This document shows, in pieces, positions 40,487 to 48,886 of a stretch of 64,000 bases of DNA. Position numbers and translations under genes: made by a program. Below the pieces are notes generated by a model, which was given only the letters and a program-made list of their open reading frames with translations, made no database searches and was not told the origin of the DNA. This stretch comes from a virus. Position 1 is the stretch's first letter; each line of letters starts with the position of its first letter. The stretch spans positions 42,579 through 106,578 of IMG/VR virus record IMGVR_UViG_3300047496_000172; one strand, 5' to 3'.

Positions 40487-40866
40487 GACCAGTAAAATAT
40501 CCATGTGCGGAAGTTTGGCTGTTCCGCTGGTTCAAATGTGAGCGTCGGCAGATCGTTATCGTCTATGTCCGCTACCGGGCACATGGCAATAGCAAGGCCC
40601 TTGGCACAAAGGGCCTGATAGCCGCCCTCACCTTCAGCGTAAATCGGCTCACCGTATTCATTAATCCCGACGTGCTCGGGCTCGATCCATCTACGCTTGC
40701 CAATATTCCACCCCAATTCCTCGGTTGCGTTCTTGAGATCGTCGATATCGACGAGAACGCGACAAACGCCGTCGTTGAGCACGCAGAGATCGTTGATATC
40801 GACGATCACGCCGTCGTTGATGGCGACGAGATCGCGCTCGGCGAAAAGGGAGTTTGTCTTATCCAT
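40483..40866 (-). CDS. Hypothetical acidic protein
   Basis: 127 residues, Asp-rich (VIVDINDLCVLNDGVCRVLV). The gene is more GC-rich than its surroundings, which may point to a separate origin. No domain recognised. Confidence 0.65.
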   Translation of the reverse strand: MDKTNSLFAERDLVAINDGVIVDINDLCVLNDGVCRVLVDIDDLKNATEELGWNIGKRRWIEPEHVGINEYGEPIYAEGEGGYQALCAKGLAIAMCPVADIDDNDLPTLTFEPAEQPNFRTWIFYWS

Positions 40867-41119
40867 TTGATGTCTCCTTCGAAGAAATATTAGTCATGGC
40901 AAACGATTCTGTGCAGTCTTCCAATAATATGATGGCGATAGCCATAGTCTTGAAAGCATTCTCGACATTATTCGAGATACGCATCAATCGGTTGGCTAAA
41001 TCCTTGTTGCCAGTGATGTCAAAGGCATAGGACAGTTCCGCGAGTTCGGACGCCGACCACGCAAGAGAAGCCCTCGCACATTTGGATGCTTCTAAATTCT
41101 CGTCTACATGCTTACTCAT
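40859..41119 (-). CDS. Hypothetical helical protein
   Basis: 86 residues (ARASLAWSASELAELSYAFD, LANRLMRISNNVENAF). RBS AGGAG. First gene after the promoter at 41146-41174. Confidence 0.65.
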   Translation of the reverse strand: MSKHVDENLEASKCARASLAWSASELAELSYAFDITGNKDLANRLMRISNNVENAFKTMAIAIILLEDCTESFAMTNISSKETSNG

Positions 41120-41145
41120 CTAAATCTCCTACAATATGTTATCAC

Positions 41146-41174
41146 AATCATCTCACAATAAAAATGTTTGTCAA
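41146..41174 (-). promoter_or_regulatory. Sigma-70-like promoter
   Basis: Minus strand TTGACA at 41174-41169, with ATGATT or GATGAT 16-17 nt further on, upstream of the minus-strand run that starts at 41119. Confidence 0.45.
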
Positions 41175-41186
41175 GCTAAATATCGT

Positions 41187-41323
41187 ATGCGTTTTTCGGA
41201 AATTATCACTGAAGTTTCAATCAAAGCAGCCAAGGATGCTGTAGACGTTGGTGTAAATATCTTCCTCAATCTGAAGAAGAATTAGAAGCATTTTACTGGT
41301 TAGCTAAAGGCAGAAATACTTAG
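41187..41323 (+). pseudogene. Frameshifted small gene with capsid-targeting-like N-terminus
   Basis: From ATG 41187 the frame reads MRFSEIITEVSIKAAKDAVD and stops after 32 codons. One added C in TTCCTC gives a 45-residue protein ending QSEEELEAFYWLAKGRNT. The start MRFSEIITE matches the I-x-E capsid-targeting pattern. A degenerate late octamer (CTAAATA) lies 4 nt before the ATG. Confidence 0.45.
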
Positions 41324-41342
41324 TGCCAAATACTTGAAAATT

Positions 41343-41531
41343 TCATACTGCCTTGTGTTCCAATGGTACATAAGCATATATTTTTTTGAATTCTTCTATA
41401 ACCAAACTCAAAGCATACTGATGAATACCACCAATAGAATCAGCTTCATCTTTTCTTAAAAGTTCCTGGCAACGTTTAAGAACAGCGATCTTCTCTTCAT
41501 ACGTTACTGGATACATCAAAGTGTTTCTCAT
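41343..41531 (-). CDS. Small hypothetical protein
   Basis: 62 residues, helical (EEKIAVLKRCQELLRKDEAD). Overlaps the next gene (4 nt). No function known. Confidence 0.6.
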   Translation of the reverse strand: MRNTLMYPVTYEEKIAVLKRCQELLRKDEADSIGGIHQYALSLVIEEFKKIYAYVPLEHKAV

Positions 41532-41863
41532 TTTTTAAGACCGTTCCCGAGAATAGATTTTAATAGATTGCTGTAAGAACGACAAATAATAGCTGATTCA
41601 TGTAGTTCTCTAATTTTTTTATTAATTATCTGCCTAGATGTCGCAACTGGTTTTTCTGCTTCTTTTTTGACATCATCTGAAGCAGCATCAAAATGATCGC
41701 GTATAATATTTTCAAAATTTTTGTTTGTCGTATTAATTAAATTATGCAATTGATCTAATTCGCTATAAATTTCCGGAAAAAACCCCAATTCATCATCGTC
41801 ATATTCTTCGGCATCATATTCTTCGGCATCATCACGTCGAATTTTTTTATATTCGTCTCTCAT
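41528..41863 (-). CDS. Hypothetical protein with acidic N-terminal repeat
   Basis: 111 residues. The N-terminus has DAEEYDAEEYDDDE from a short DNA tandem repeat; the rest is helical and lysine-rich. No known family. Confidence 0.62.
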   Translation of the reverse strand: MRDEYKKIRRDDAEEYDAEEYDDDELGFFPEIYSELDQLHNLINTTNKNFENIIRDHFDAASDDVKKEAEKPVATSRQIINKKIRELHESAIICRSYSNLLKSILGNGLKK

Positions 41864-41870
41864 TTTTTCC

Positions 41871-42206
41871 TTAATAAAATTTCAATGTCTTAGTTTTTAT
41901 ACCTATTTTAGCAATTACTTCATTTTCTTTGCTGAATAATTCGGCTCCATATGAATCATTTTTATATGTATCAACATATAAAATTAATCCATCAAATAAA
42001 CCAATACCACGAATGCCCTCATCTTTTTCTATTATAACATTCATATTTGTTATAATGTCCTCTCTAACAAATAACATACAACTGGGAAAACAGCCGCATT
42101 GAATTATGGTGAGACCTGTTGGAGATACCGTTAAATGATCCGGAGAATATTCTTTAATCCAAACTAAAATGCTTAAGTATATCACAACTAGATATAGCAG
42201 TATCAT
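41871..42206 (-). CDS. Membrane-anchored hypothetical protein
   Basis: 111 residues from ATG 42206 (TGATG overlap with the upstream micro-gene). N-terminal helix MILLYLVVIYLSILVWI, then a beta-rich part with two cysteines (IIQCGCFPSCMLFV). Confidence 0.6.
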   Translation of the reverse strand: MILLYLVVIYLSILVWIKEYSPDHLTVSPTGLTIIQCGCFPSCMLFVREDIITNMNVIIEKDEGIRGIGLFDGLILYVDTYKNDSYGAELFSKENEVIAKIGIKTKTLKFY

Positions 42207-42313
42207 CAACAACTAATGATTGATCCCAAATTGCATTTATATTTACAAGCTCGTTTATTGGCTTCTGACCAATTAGAAGAATCAAGATCAATATTACAGC
42301 GATTACAAAACAT
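42206..42313 (-). CDS. Small zinc-binding-like protein, 35 residues
   Basis: MFCNRCNIDLDSSNWSEANK, then RACKYKCNLGSIISC. C-x2-C ... C-x3-C with SNW resembles the zinc-knuckle heads of phage HNH-type proteins. Starts by TAATG overlap with the glycosyltransferase gene and ends by TGATG overlap with the next. Confidence 0.45.
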   Translation of the reverse strand: MFCNRCNIDLDSSNWSEANKRACKYKCNLGSIISC

Positions 42314-43296
42314 TATTTCGTCTTTTTCTTTTTTGGTTCCACTTTTAATACCGGAGCCGAAGAAACTGGCTCTGACGCAATAACTGGGGCAAGTGGTGCT
42401 ACAGATGTAGGAGGAACTACCGCTTGTGGCAATGGACCATCTTGCCTTGTGTATCTGTAATTAAGCATTTTCTGGAAGTCTCCTTGGAATTGATGTGATC
42501 CTTGATGCGTAAGTTTAGATTCGGCATCTACAAATACTTTTCCACCTAAACGTTGATATAGACGCCCAAAGCTGTAGTCCTCAGAAAGGTAGCGACCTTC
42601 TTCATCAATCATCGTGTCAAAAAAGTTGTAATAACAGTCATCGATCTGGTCAGCTAACTTTTCGAGACCAATTTGGCGGTCAGGTTTATACTTAAGTTCT
42701 GGATACGCTGCAATCATCTTAGTAAATACTTCGCGCTTAATTAACATCAATCCAGTAGGAGCGTCCTTAACTTCTACGAAGCCATTTTCAACCTTGAAAG
42801 TATTACCAACCGGATTAAATGGATAGGTTGTATAACGAAGGAACAATTCTTCTTTCGATTGTGCTGGAATCTCGTCTGGAAAAGTGAAAGCTTTCAGTGG
42901 ATAAACACCAGCGGCAATATCATGACCACTATAAAGCAGACGATAGATAGCTTCAGGCGAGAAGCCAATATCGGCATCGATCCACATCAAATGCGTGTAA
43001 GCAGGTTGTGACAAAAATTCAGCAACAATAGAATTACGAGAACGAGTGATCAAGCTATCACCACCACGAACAATGAAAGACAGGTCCATATCCTTACGGC
43101 GTTCAACTGTATATATGAAGTTAATCAGACTTAGTAGATAATTTTGAAATACTTGGCCGCCATAGCAAGGCGTGGCGATACATAAATGAACTGGACGAGG
43201 TGCGTGTGGTGCTTGCCCAACAGCGAGAGGTTGTTCAGAAGGTTGAGCTAATAGAGAACCGGTCAGGGCGCCGGGTAAATTCAATTTTACGTTCAT
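42313..43296 (-). CDS. Glycosyltransferase (GT-A fold)
   Basis: 327 residues. LCIATPCYGG opens the nucleotide-binding domain, THLMWIDADIGFSPEAI gives the D-x-D metal site, and HDIAAGVYPLK, DAPTGLMLIKREVF and YLSEDYSFGRL follow family-2-like enzymes. A Pro/Val-rich tail ends in KKKKTK. RBS AGGATAAT. Target unknown. Confidence 0.8.
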   Translation of the reverse strand: MNVKLNLPGALTGSLLAQPSEQPLAVGQAPHAPRPVHLCIATPCYGGQVFQNYLLSLINFIYTVERRKDMDLSFIVRGGDSLITRSRNSIVAEFLSQPAYTHLMWIDADIGFSPEAIYRLLYSGHDIAAGVYPLKAFTFPDEIPAQSKEELFLRYTTYPFNPVGNTFKVENGFVEVKDAPTGLMLIKREVFTKMIAAYPELKYKPDRQIGLEKLADQIDDCYYNFFDTMIDEEGRYLSEDYSFGRLYQRLGGKVFVDAESKLTHQGSHQFQGDFQKMLNYRYTRQDGPLPQAVVPPTSVAPLAPVIASEPVSSAPVLKVEPKKKKTK

Positions 43297-43389
43297 ATTA
43301 TCCTAATGAGAAAATTATAGACTATGATTACTATAATTTTTTCAATTAAACAATATTTATTTTTCAATTCTAGCTTCGCCCCTTAATCA

Positions 43390-43704
43390 TTAATCAAATC
43401 GGCCTTGGGTCCAAATTCGTCTCATGACACCTTGAGAAATCAGCCATTCAATATTACTCCAAATTGTAATTTCACCATTCTTTCCACGAATGCGTAGATT
43501 GCCTTCCGTAGTAATTCTCTGATAAGGCATCTCATTCGTTCTTCCTACAACTTCAAGGATATCGCCTCCTTCATATTGTTCATTACCTAAAGTGCTGAAT
43601 GATTGTAGAACAATAATCTTATCACCAGCATCCAGTTGAGGGGATGGAGCCGGGAAAATCTCTGAAAAACTAGTTACATTATTTCCAATATGAAAAACTC
43701 GCAT
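43390..43704 (-). CDS. Hypothetical small beta-rich protein
   Basis: 104 residues (AGDKIIVLQSFSTLGNEQYE, ISQGVMRRIW), SH3-like pattern. RBS AGGAG. Function unknown. Confidence 0.65.
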   Translation of the reverse strand: MRVFHIGNNVTSFSEIFPAPSPQLDAGDKIIVLQSFSTLGNEQYEGGDILEVVGRTNEMPYQRITTEGNLRIRGKNGEITIWSNIEWLISQGVMRRIWTQGRFD

Positions 43705-43761
43705 GATAATATCTCCTATGTTTCATTATATACTAATTGATTTTTGCAATAAGTCAATAGG

Positions 43762-43769
43762 GATAAATA
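43762..43769 (+). promoter_or_regulatory. T4-type late promoter GATAAATA, leaderless
   Basis: 5-nt spacer (ATAAA) to ATG 43775; no ribosome site. Confidence 0.65.
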
Positions 43770-43774
43770 ATAAA

Positions 43775-44314
43775 ATGCGTAATTGGATTAATATTGTTGA
43801 AACTTTTGGGACAACTAATTTTCTATATCACGGAACGTCTATTGACAATCTCTGGAAGATAATAAATGATAATGCATTAAAAGGTGATAGCGAAGCATTG
43901 GGTAGATCAGATGGTAATGGTATTGGACCAAGCTTAACGCGATCATATAAAGTTGCTAAATTATTCGCGTATAATCAAGAAGATGATTTTAAGGATTATT
44001 TTACAGTAAATTATAATTTACATGGTGCTGTATTAATATTTGATAGAAAATTATTAGATAAAAATTTCAACGTTATTTCAATAGACAATGAAGATGAGGA
44101 AGATGAGGAAGAAGAGAGAATTATTGGAAGCATCACTCCATTGAAACCTTATCTAGTATCAATCAATTTGAACGTGTCTGATATTAAAAAATATACTAGA
44201 ACAATATACAAATATAGAAAATCAGGTATGGCAGAGACATACGAATATCCACCAGAATGGGATAAAGCTATGTTGAATTTATCTAAAAACAACCTAATAA
44301 ATCGAATAAAGTAA
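43775..44314 (+). CDS. ADP-ribosyltransferase-like protein with capsid-targeting-like N-terminus
   Basis: 179 residues from ATG 43775, not the in-frame ATG at 43703, because the late octamer is directly in front. MRNWINIVE parallels MRDWINIINE of the paralogue at 26385. Then FLYHGTSIDNLWKII, GIGPSLTRSYKVAKLFAY, ILIFDRKLL-type strand and EEEERIIGSITPLKPYLV. An acidic insert (DNEDEEDEEEE) precedes the last block. Predicted packaged ART-like effector; substrate unknown. Confidence 0.55.
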   Translation: MRNWINIVETFGTTNFLYHGTSIDNLWKIINDNALKGDSEALGRSDGNGIGPSLTRSYKVAKLFAYNQEDDFKDYFTVNYNLHGAVLIFDRKLLDKNFNVISIDNEDEEDEEEERIIGSITPLKPYLVSINLNVSDIKKYTRTIYKYRKSGMAETYEYPPEWDKAMLNLSKNNLINRIK

Positions 44315-44926
44315 ATGGAAGCACAAACTTTAACTTTTAGACAGAATTCTTCTTTGGTAAAACAAAGATCAGAAAGTGATTGGTTTGTAAATTCGTATCG
44401 TCTTGACCTTTCGAGCGATCCAAACTTTCTTCATCTTCCAAATGGAAATACCGCTCAACGTGGGACCACCACCAGTGGAAGAATTCGCTTTAATATCGAT
44501 CTCCAATGTTTCGAAGTTACCAAATCTGATCAATGGAATGAAATTATGGTCGCCGGTGTGTTAACATCATCCACCACTTATTTAAATTTACCATCCGGAA
44601 ATGCGGTCGGAATAGCTAATTCGCCCGCTGGATCAATCCGCTATGACACCGCCAATGGCACAATAGAAGCTACAAACAACGGCACATGGTGGGCTCCAGT
44701 AACACGCCAATATGAACAAACATTTTCCTATAATGATTTGTCAAACGGCACAATAATTCTTAGCCACAATCTAGGAAATCGGTTCTTGACAAGCGCAGTA
44801 TTTGATGAAATGAATAATCATGTCATTCCTGACAATTTAAATAGCGTGGATGCAAATACCGCGCTGTTGAGTGTCATATCGTTCGGAACGTTAGTAGACA
44901 ACTGGTCTATAATTCTATCCGGTTAA
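44315..44926 (+). CDS. Tail-fibre-associated protein
   Basis: 203 residues with two repeats of a short domain (NFLHLPNGNTAQRGTTTSGR, LNLPSGNAVGIANSPAGSIR), also present at the start of the fibre at 46356. Starts immediately after the stop of the ART-like gene. Structural role inferred. Confidence 0.72.
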   Translation: MEAQTLTFRQNSSLVKQRSESDWFVNSYRLDLSSDPNFLHLPNGNTAQRGTTTSGRIRFNIDLQCFEVTKSDQWNEIMVAGVLTSSTTYLNLPSGNAVGIANSPAGSIRYDTANGTIEATNNGTWWAPVTRQYEQTFSYNDLSNGTIILSHNLGNRFLTSAVFDEMNNHVIPDNLNSVDANTALLSVISFGTLVDNWSIILSG

Positions 44927-45045
44927 TAACCGATCAGTTGTTCTTGAATTTTCTTCCGACGCTCTCTGTTGCTCATTCCATTTTTCCGAATTATTTAGAC
45001 ATAGTAATAAAAAATAAGAGAAAGTCAAGAGATTTTAAAACCATA

Positions 45046-45053
45046 GATAAATA
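45046..45053 (+). promoter_or_regulatory. T4-type late promoter GATAAATA, leaderless
   Basis: 5-nt spacer (CGGAT) to ATG 45059; no ribosome site. Confidence 0.65.
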
Positions 45054-45058
45054 CGGAT

Positions 45059-45586
45059 ATGCATATAGAAATTTCCAGTCTAGACACCGCTGAATTCATA
45101 GCTCCAAGAAAAACTCATGTTGTTAGTTTACTTGATCCTGGTACAAAAATACCTAAAGTTTCTGTTAATCATCATGTCGAGTTTTTTCATGATATTGAAG
45201 GGCCAATGGCCAATTTTTATCGGCCACAAGCTACTCATATAGCAAATATTTTAGAATTTATAAAAACATTTTCTGACAATGACAATATTTTGGTACATTG
45301 TCATGCTGGAGTTAGCAGAAGCACTGCTATATCAATTTTAATTTTTATTCAACATGGGATATCGATAGAAGATGCCTATGAGAAAGTATTTAGGGTTCGA
45401 AATTGCATGTGGCCAAATTCACGTATCATACAGCTTGGAGATGAATTGTTGAATTGTGAAGGAAAATTACTTGTCTATCACAAAAAATGGCAAGAAGACA
45501 ATAAGTTCGATTTGGGTAAATTTGCTCAAAAAACTAAAAAAGTTGAAGTAGACGCTATGAAAAATATTTTGGATTTGTTCCGTTAA
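45059..45586 (+). CDS. Protein tyrosine/dual-specificity phosphatase-like
   Basis: 175 residues with the P-loop VHCHAGVSRSTAISI (HC-x5-R-S/T) and an upstream acidic loop (FFHDIEGPM). C-terminal helical extension. Dephosphorylates a protein or other phosphoester. Expressed late by its promoter, so it may be a virion or lysis-stage protein. Confidence 0.82.
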   Translation: MHIEISSLDTAEFIAPRKTHVVSLLDPGTKIPKVSVNHHVEFFHDIEGPMANFYRPQATHIANILEFIKTFSDNDNILVHCHAGVSRSTAISILIFIQHGISIEDAYEKVFRVRNCMWPNSRIIQLGDELLNCEGKLLVYHKKWQEDNKFDLGKFAQKTKKVEVDAMKNILDLFR

Positions 45587-45828
45587 GAACGACACCCAAA
45601 ACATCTTTCATTATCGTCAAGTTCTTCAATTTTACACCAATATTCGCAGTCAGAACACTTCCAAACATGATTATCAATCCAACGAAACATGGGCGTTGTT
45701 AGAATCTTTCCCATTTCGTCCGCTACTTCTTCCGGATCATTACAAGTAGCTTCCAAACGATTGCAAACTTCCATTGCAATCGTTGCTTCTTCGGGTGTTA
45801 TTGGTAAAAGTTCAATTAATTGTTGCAT
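45583..45828 (-). CDS. Small protein with C-terminal zinc ribbon
   Basis: 81 residues ending WKCSDCEYWCKIEELDDNER, then CFGCRS (C-x2-C ... C-x2-C). N-terminal helices. RBS AGGTG. Function unknown. Confidence 0.65.
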   Translation of the reverse strand: MQQLIELLPITPEEATIAMEVCNRLEATCNDPEEVADEMGKILTTPMFRWIDNHVWKCSDCEYWCKIEELDDNERCFGCRS

Positions 45829-45896
45829 AATTACACCTATCGTTTTCTGGGATCATATGTGGTTCCGGTCATCTTGTGCGACCGCGCTCGTTCGCG

Positions 45897-45948
45897 TTAT
45901 GTTTCAGGATTATGTTTCAGGATTATGTTTCAGAATTATGTTTCAGGA
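45897..45948. repeat. Tandem repeat, 4 x 13 bp
   Basis: Unit TTATGTTTCAGGA, four copies (third has AA for GA). On the minus strand each unit carries TAA; the first-read one is the stop of gene 45936. Possibly spacer or terminator-like sequence. Confidence 0.85.
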
Positions 45949-46121
45949 TTAATTTTATCCTGTTCGTGGGCATCGATTATTTCTTGAACGATATCTCTGG
46001 CATAATCCATGTGATCAGCCGCCGTATCTGTTCCATAGGGACCACAGTTCCCGCAATCATCGTTCTCACGATTAGCGATTTCTTCTGCCATCTTGAGAAT
46101 AATAGATTCTATTCTAGTCAT
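45936..46121 (-). CDS. Small hypothetical protein
   Basis: 61 residues, helical and acidic (IESIILKMAEEIANRENDDC). Coupled to the upstream gene by TAATG. Its last codons lie in the 13-bp repeat. Confidence 0.6.
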   Translation of the reverse strand: MTRIESIILKMAEEIANRENDDCGNCGPYGTDTAADHMDYARDIVQEIIDAHEQDKINPET

Positions 46122-46273
46122 TACTTGGATTCTTTGGACGATTCATCATCGAAGTCGCCACGGTTAACATGCTTGCGAACGCCACGATTGGCGGCAATGC
46201 GGCTGCTCTTCTTGGGGGCACCCCAAGTTCCACCAATACGGCGGCCGGTGAGCTTGATTTGACGGCTATTCAT
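46121..46273 (-). CDS. Small basic protein, 50 residues
   Basis: MNSRQIKLTGRRIGGTWGAP, then KKSSRIAANRGVRKHVNRGD and an acidic end. Strong RBS AAGGAG. GC-rich compared with neighbours. The charge pattern suggests nucleic-acid binding, which is not shown. Confidence 0.62.
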   Translation of the reverse strand: MNSRQIKLTGRRIGGTWGAPKKSSRIAANRGVRKHVNRGDFDDESSKESK

Positions 46274-46342
46274 TGAATTATCTCCTTAAATCTCTTATGA
46301 ATTTATCCTACACTAAACCAAAAAATTGTCAATTCGTTTTTC

Positions 46343-46350
46343 CATAAATA
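46343..46350 (+). promoter_or_regulatory. T4-type late promoter CATAAATA, leaderless
   Basis: 5-nt spacer (GTTGA) to ATG 46356; no ribosome site. Confidence 0.65.
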
Positions 46351-46355
46351 GTTGA

Positions 46356-48149
46356 ATGAGACATGGAAGCATAGAACTCTACGGACCATTAATCCAACAA
46401 ACACCAGAAGGTATTCAAGTTGGTAGCGGAAATACTGCTACTAGACCAGAAAATGCTAACAATGGTGTGATCCGTTTTAATAACGATCTCCAAAGTCTGG
46501 AAACCGTTGTCGATGGTGTATGGCTTAATGTCGGGGGAGGCGGCTCAAATGGTGGGGCTAATACCGAAATATTAGCCATTGCTATCGCTTACACCAACAC
46601 TGCCGTCAATGCAGCAATAATCACTTCTGAACATTATACCGATAATGCATTCGCAAATTCTATCACATATTCAAATACTATATTGCTATCTGCAAATAAT
46701 TATACAAATACTCAGATAAGTAGTGGCTTGGCTATGTCTCAGGCTTACACTAATTCTCAGGTAACTTATGCGATTACGACTTCTGAAAATTATACGAATA
46801 GTGTTTTAGCTAATGTAACTGGTCATTTAACTGTTGCGAATAATGGTTCAAATGTAACGACTGCGACCACAACTTTGAATTTTACTGGTAATGGTGTAAC
46901 GGTTTCAAATGTTGGTGGTGTGGCTACTGTTAATATTATTAGAGGTTCGTCTGGTGGTTCCGCTTTAACAGTAGCAAGTAATAGTAATGTTGTGAGTAAT
47001 GCGGCAACCTATCTCAATTTTAGTGACAAATTCAATGTAAATCAATCCAATAGTATAATAAACATAGACTTGGCTAATTCTACGGGAGGTTCTTTCTACA
47101 ATACATCCAAAAATGGTATACCACCATTTTCTGATTTTACTTCATATAATCCCGGCGGCACTGCTACTATAACACATGTAGAAGGAAAAGCTGTTGAGCT
47201 TTATATGTCTGGAGCCTCACAAGATAATATATATTTTTACAAAAATGCACCAAGCACTCCATATAGAATAGTATCTAGACTTGATGTAAATTATTTACCT
47301 TTTAGAAGTGTTCAGTTCAATACATTTGGTATTGGTTGGTATAATACTTCTAGTGGAGCAATTGGTTTTGTTGGTAAATGTGCGGCACAAGGTGGTGATA
47401 ATCATACATCATTAGTTGTAAGAGATTCAACATACTGGAATTTTATTAACAATTCAGAATTTTCTTTTCAAGGACCAGTATATTTTGCTATTGAGGATGA
47501 TGGAACTACCATATACTACCAATATAGCATTAACAGTCTCACATGGATAACTTTATATAGTGTGGCAAAATCTTCGGGGGGTGTTGGTGATTATACTCAT
47601 CCATTTATATATGTTTCTGCTTACGAAGAAATGTCTCTTATTTTGTCTCTATGGGACGAAAATGGTCTCACAAGAGGTATTAATGATGTGATTGATACTG
47701 CTGGTGGTAGTGGCGGAAGTGGTTCTGTTACAAATGTTGCCTTAACATCAAATACTTTATCGATATCAGGTAGTCCAATTACCAGTTCTGGTGTAATTGA
47801 TGTAGAATTACAAAATAGCGGAGTAACACCTGGATCATATAATCATTTTACAGTTAATAAATATGGATTGATAACCAATGCTTCAACAAGTAATTCTGCC
47901 GCCTCTCTGATTATCAAACATAATAATACAGTGGTATCTAATGCCGCTGTGAGTCTAAATTTTACTGGAAATGGTGTTTCCGTTTCAGACGATGGTCTTG
48001 GAAATTCTACCATAACGATCAATTCATCTACAAGTAATTCTACAAGTAATGCATCAGCAACATGGATTCCATTGGTAACCGGAGCCGATCCACCAGTATT
48101 GGTTTCAGATGGTGATGGACATTTGATAATCATCGCATTTAATCCTTGA
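46356..48149 (+). CDS. Large tail-fibre protein
   Basis: 597 residues. The N-terminal attachment-like domain (VGSGNTATRPENANNGVIRF) resembles 44315. Next come heptad-like YTN repeats (triple-stranded stalk), repeats VVSNAATYLNFS / VVSNAAVSLNFT, and a globular domain shared with 8861. C-terminus LVSDGDGHLIIIAFNP-like. First gene of the plus-strand fibre cluster. Confidence 0.82.
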   Translation: MRHGSIELYGPLIQQTPEGIQVGSGNTATRPENANNGVIRFNNDLQSLETVVDGVWLNVGGGGSNGGANTEILAIAIAYTNTAVNAAIITSEHYTDNAFANSITYSNTILLSANNYTNTQISSGLAMSQAYTNSQVTYAITTSENYTNSVLANVTGHLTVANNGSNVTTATTTLNFTGNGVTVSNVGGVATVNIIRGSSGGSALTVASNSNVVSNAATYLNFSDKFNVNQSNSIINIDLANSTGGSFYNTSKNGIPPFSDFTSYNPGGTATITHVEGKAVELYMSGASQDNIYFYKNAPSTPYRIVSRLDVNYLPFRSVQFNTFGIGWYNTSSGAIGFVGKCAAQGGDNHTSLVVRDSTYWNFINNSEFSFQGPVYFAIEDDGTTIYYQYSINSLTWITLYSVAKSSGGVGDYTHPFIYVSAYEEMSLILSLWDENGLTRGINDVIDTAGGSGGSGSVTNVALTSNTLSISGSPITSSGVIDVELQNSGVTPGSYNHFTVNKYGLITNASTSNSAASLIIKHNNTVVSNAAVSLNFTGNGVSVSDDGLGNSTITINSSTSNSTSNASATWIPLVTGADPPVLVSDGDGHLIIIAFNP

Positions 48150-48155
48150 TAAATA
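48148..48155 (+). promoter_or_regulatory. T4-type late promoter GATAAATA, leaderless
   Basis: 6-nt spacer to ATG 48162; overlaps the stop of the previous gene. Confidence 0.6.
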
Positions 48156-48161
48156 TAGTTT

Positions 48162-48884
48162 ATGAGTATAACGACGATAAACAATATTGTTTCGAGTGGA
48201 TTACTAGCTGATAGACCAACTTCTCCTTCGCTGGTAGCTCCATCAACAGGTTCTAAACCATCTGTATTCTATTTGGCAACGGATGTTCCGGCTGCGTATG
48301 CTTGGGATTTTACGAACGCTGTTTGGATACTTATAGGAAGTAAAAAAGTGCCTTTACTATCCAATTTTACAATTGGTAATCAACCTGCTGGTAGCACTTT
48401 TTCTGATACTTCTACGGGAATTGTGATGCAAGGACCATCACAAAGTTTGGTATTGCAAGCTTTAGAATATAATACTGCGTTAACTTCTACATCTTTTACT
48501 ATAATTGCCCATGTATTACCTGCATTTGGAACTGGTAATAGCGGAGCCGGTATATTTGTTCGGGATGCCTCAGGTAAAGTCGTTCAGTGGGGAACAAGTC
48601 CACCCGCTGCATCAGGGCAACTTGAAAATCTCAATTATTGGAATACATATACAAGTTTTAACAGCAATCCTGTAAATTTTACTGGTGCAGCACAATATTG
48701 GATAAAAATGACATCTGATGGCACTACTTTTAGCTTCTATAATGGAACAGATATGAATGCTATGGCTTTACGAACAACCGCTTCCGCAACAGCTTTTATT
48801 GGAACACCCACGAAAGTTGGCATATATCAATATCTTTATACTGAAGGTTTAACAACCGCATTTCCTTATTTTAGTTTGGCATAA
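48162..48884 (+). CDS. Tail-fibre/adhesin protein
   Basis: 240 residues. N-terminus ADRPTSPSLVAPSTGSKPSV, then FYLATDVPAAYAWDFTNAVW, a short beta domain common in phage fibres. C-terminal lectin-like fold with IFVRDASGKVVQWG. Related to the next two genes. Confidence 0.75.
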   Translation: MSITTINNIVSSGLLADRPTSPSLVAPSTGSKPSVFYLATDVPAAYAWDFTNAVWILIGSKKVPLLSNFTIGNQPAGSTFSDTSTGIVMQGPSQSLVLQALEYNTALTSTSFTIIAHVLPAFGTGNSGAGIFVRDASGKVVQWGTSPPAASGQLENLNYWNTYTSFNSNPVNFTGAAQYWIKMTSDGTTFSFYNGTDMNAMALRTTASATAFIGTPTKVGIYQYLYTEGLTTAFPYFSLA

Positions 48885-48886
48885 TT

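Noticed and set aside
42216-42383. Plus-strand 55-codon ORF (MIDPKLHLYLQARLL...)
   Set aside because: It lies opposite the end of the glycosyltransferase and the coupled 42206 micro-gene, has no ribosome site and resembles nothing.
44923-44976. Minus-strand 17-codon ORF MSNRERRKKIQEQLIGY
   Set aside because: Very short, no convincing ribosome site and no coupling to another gene.
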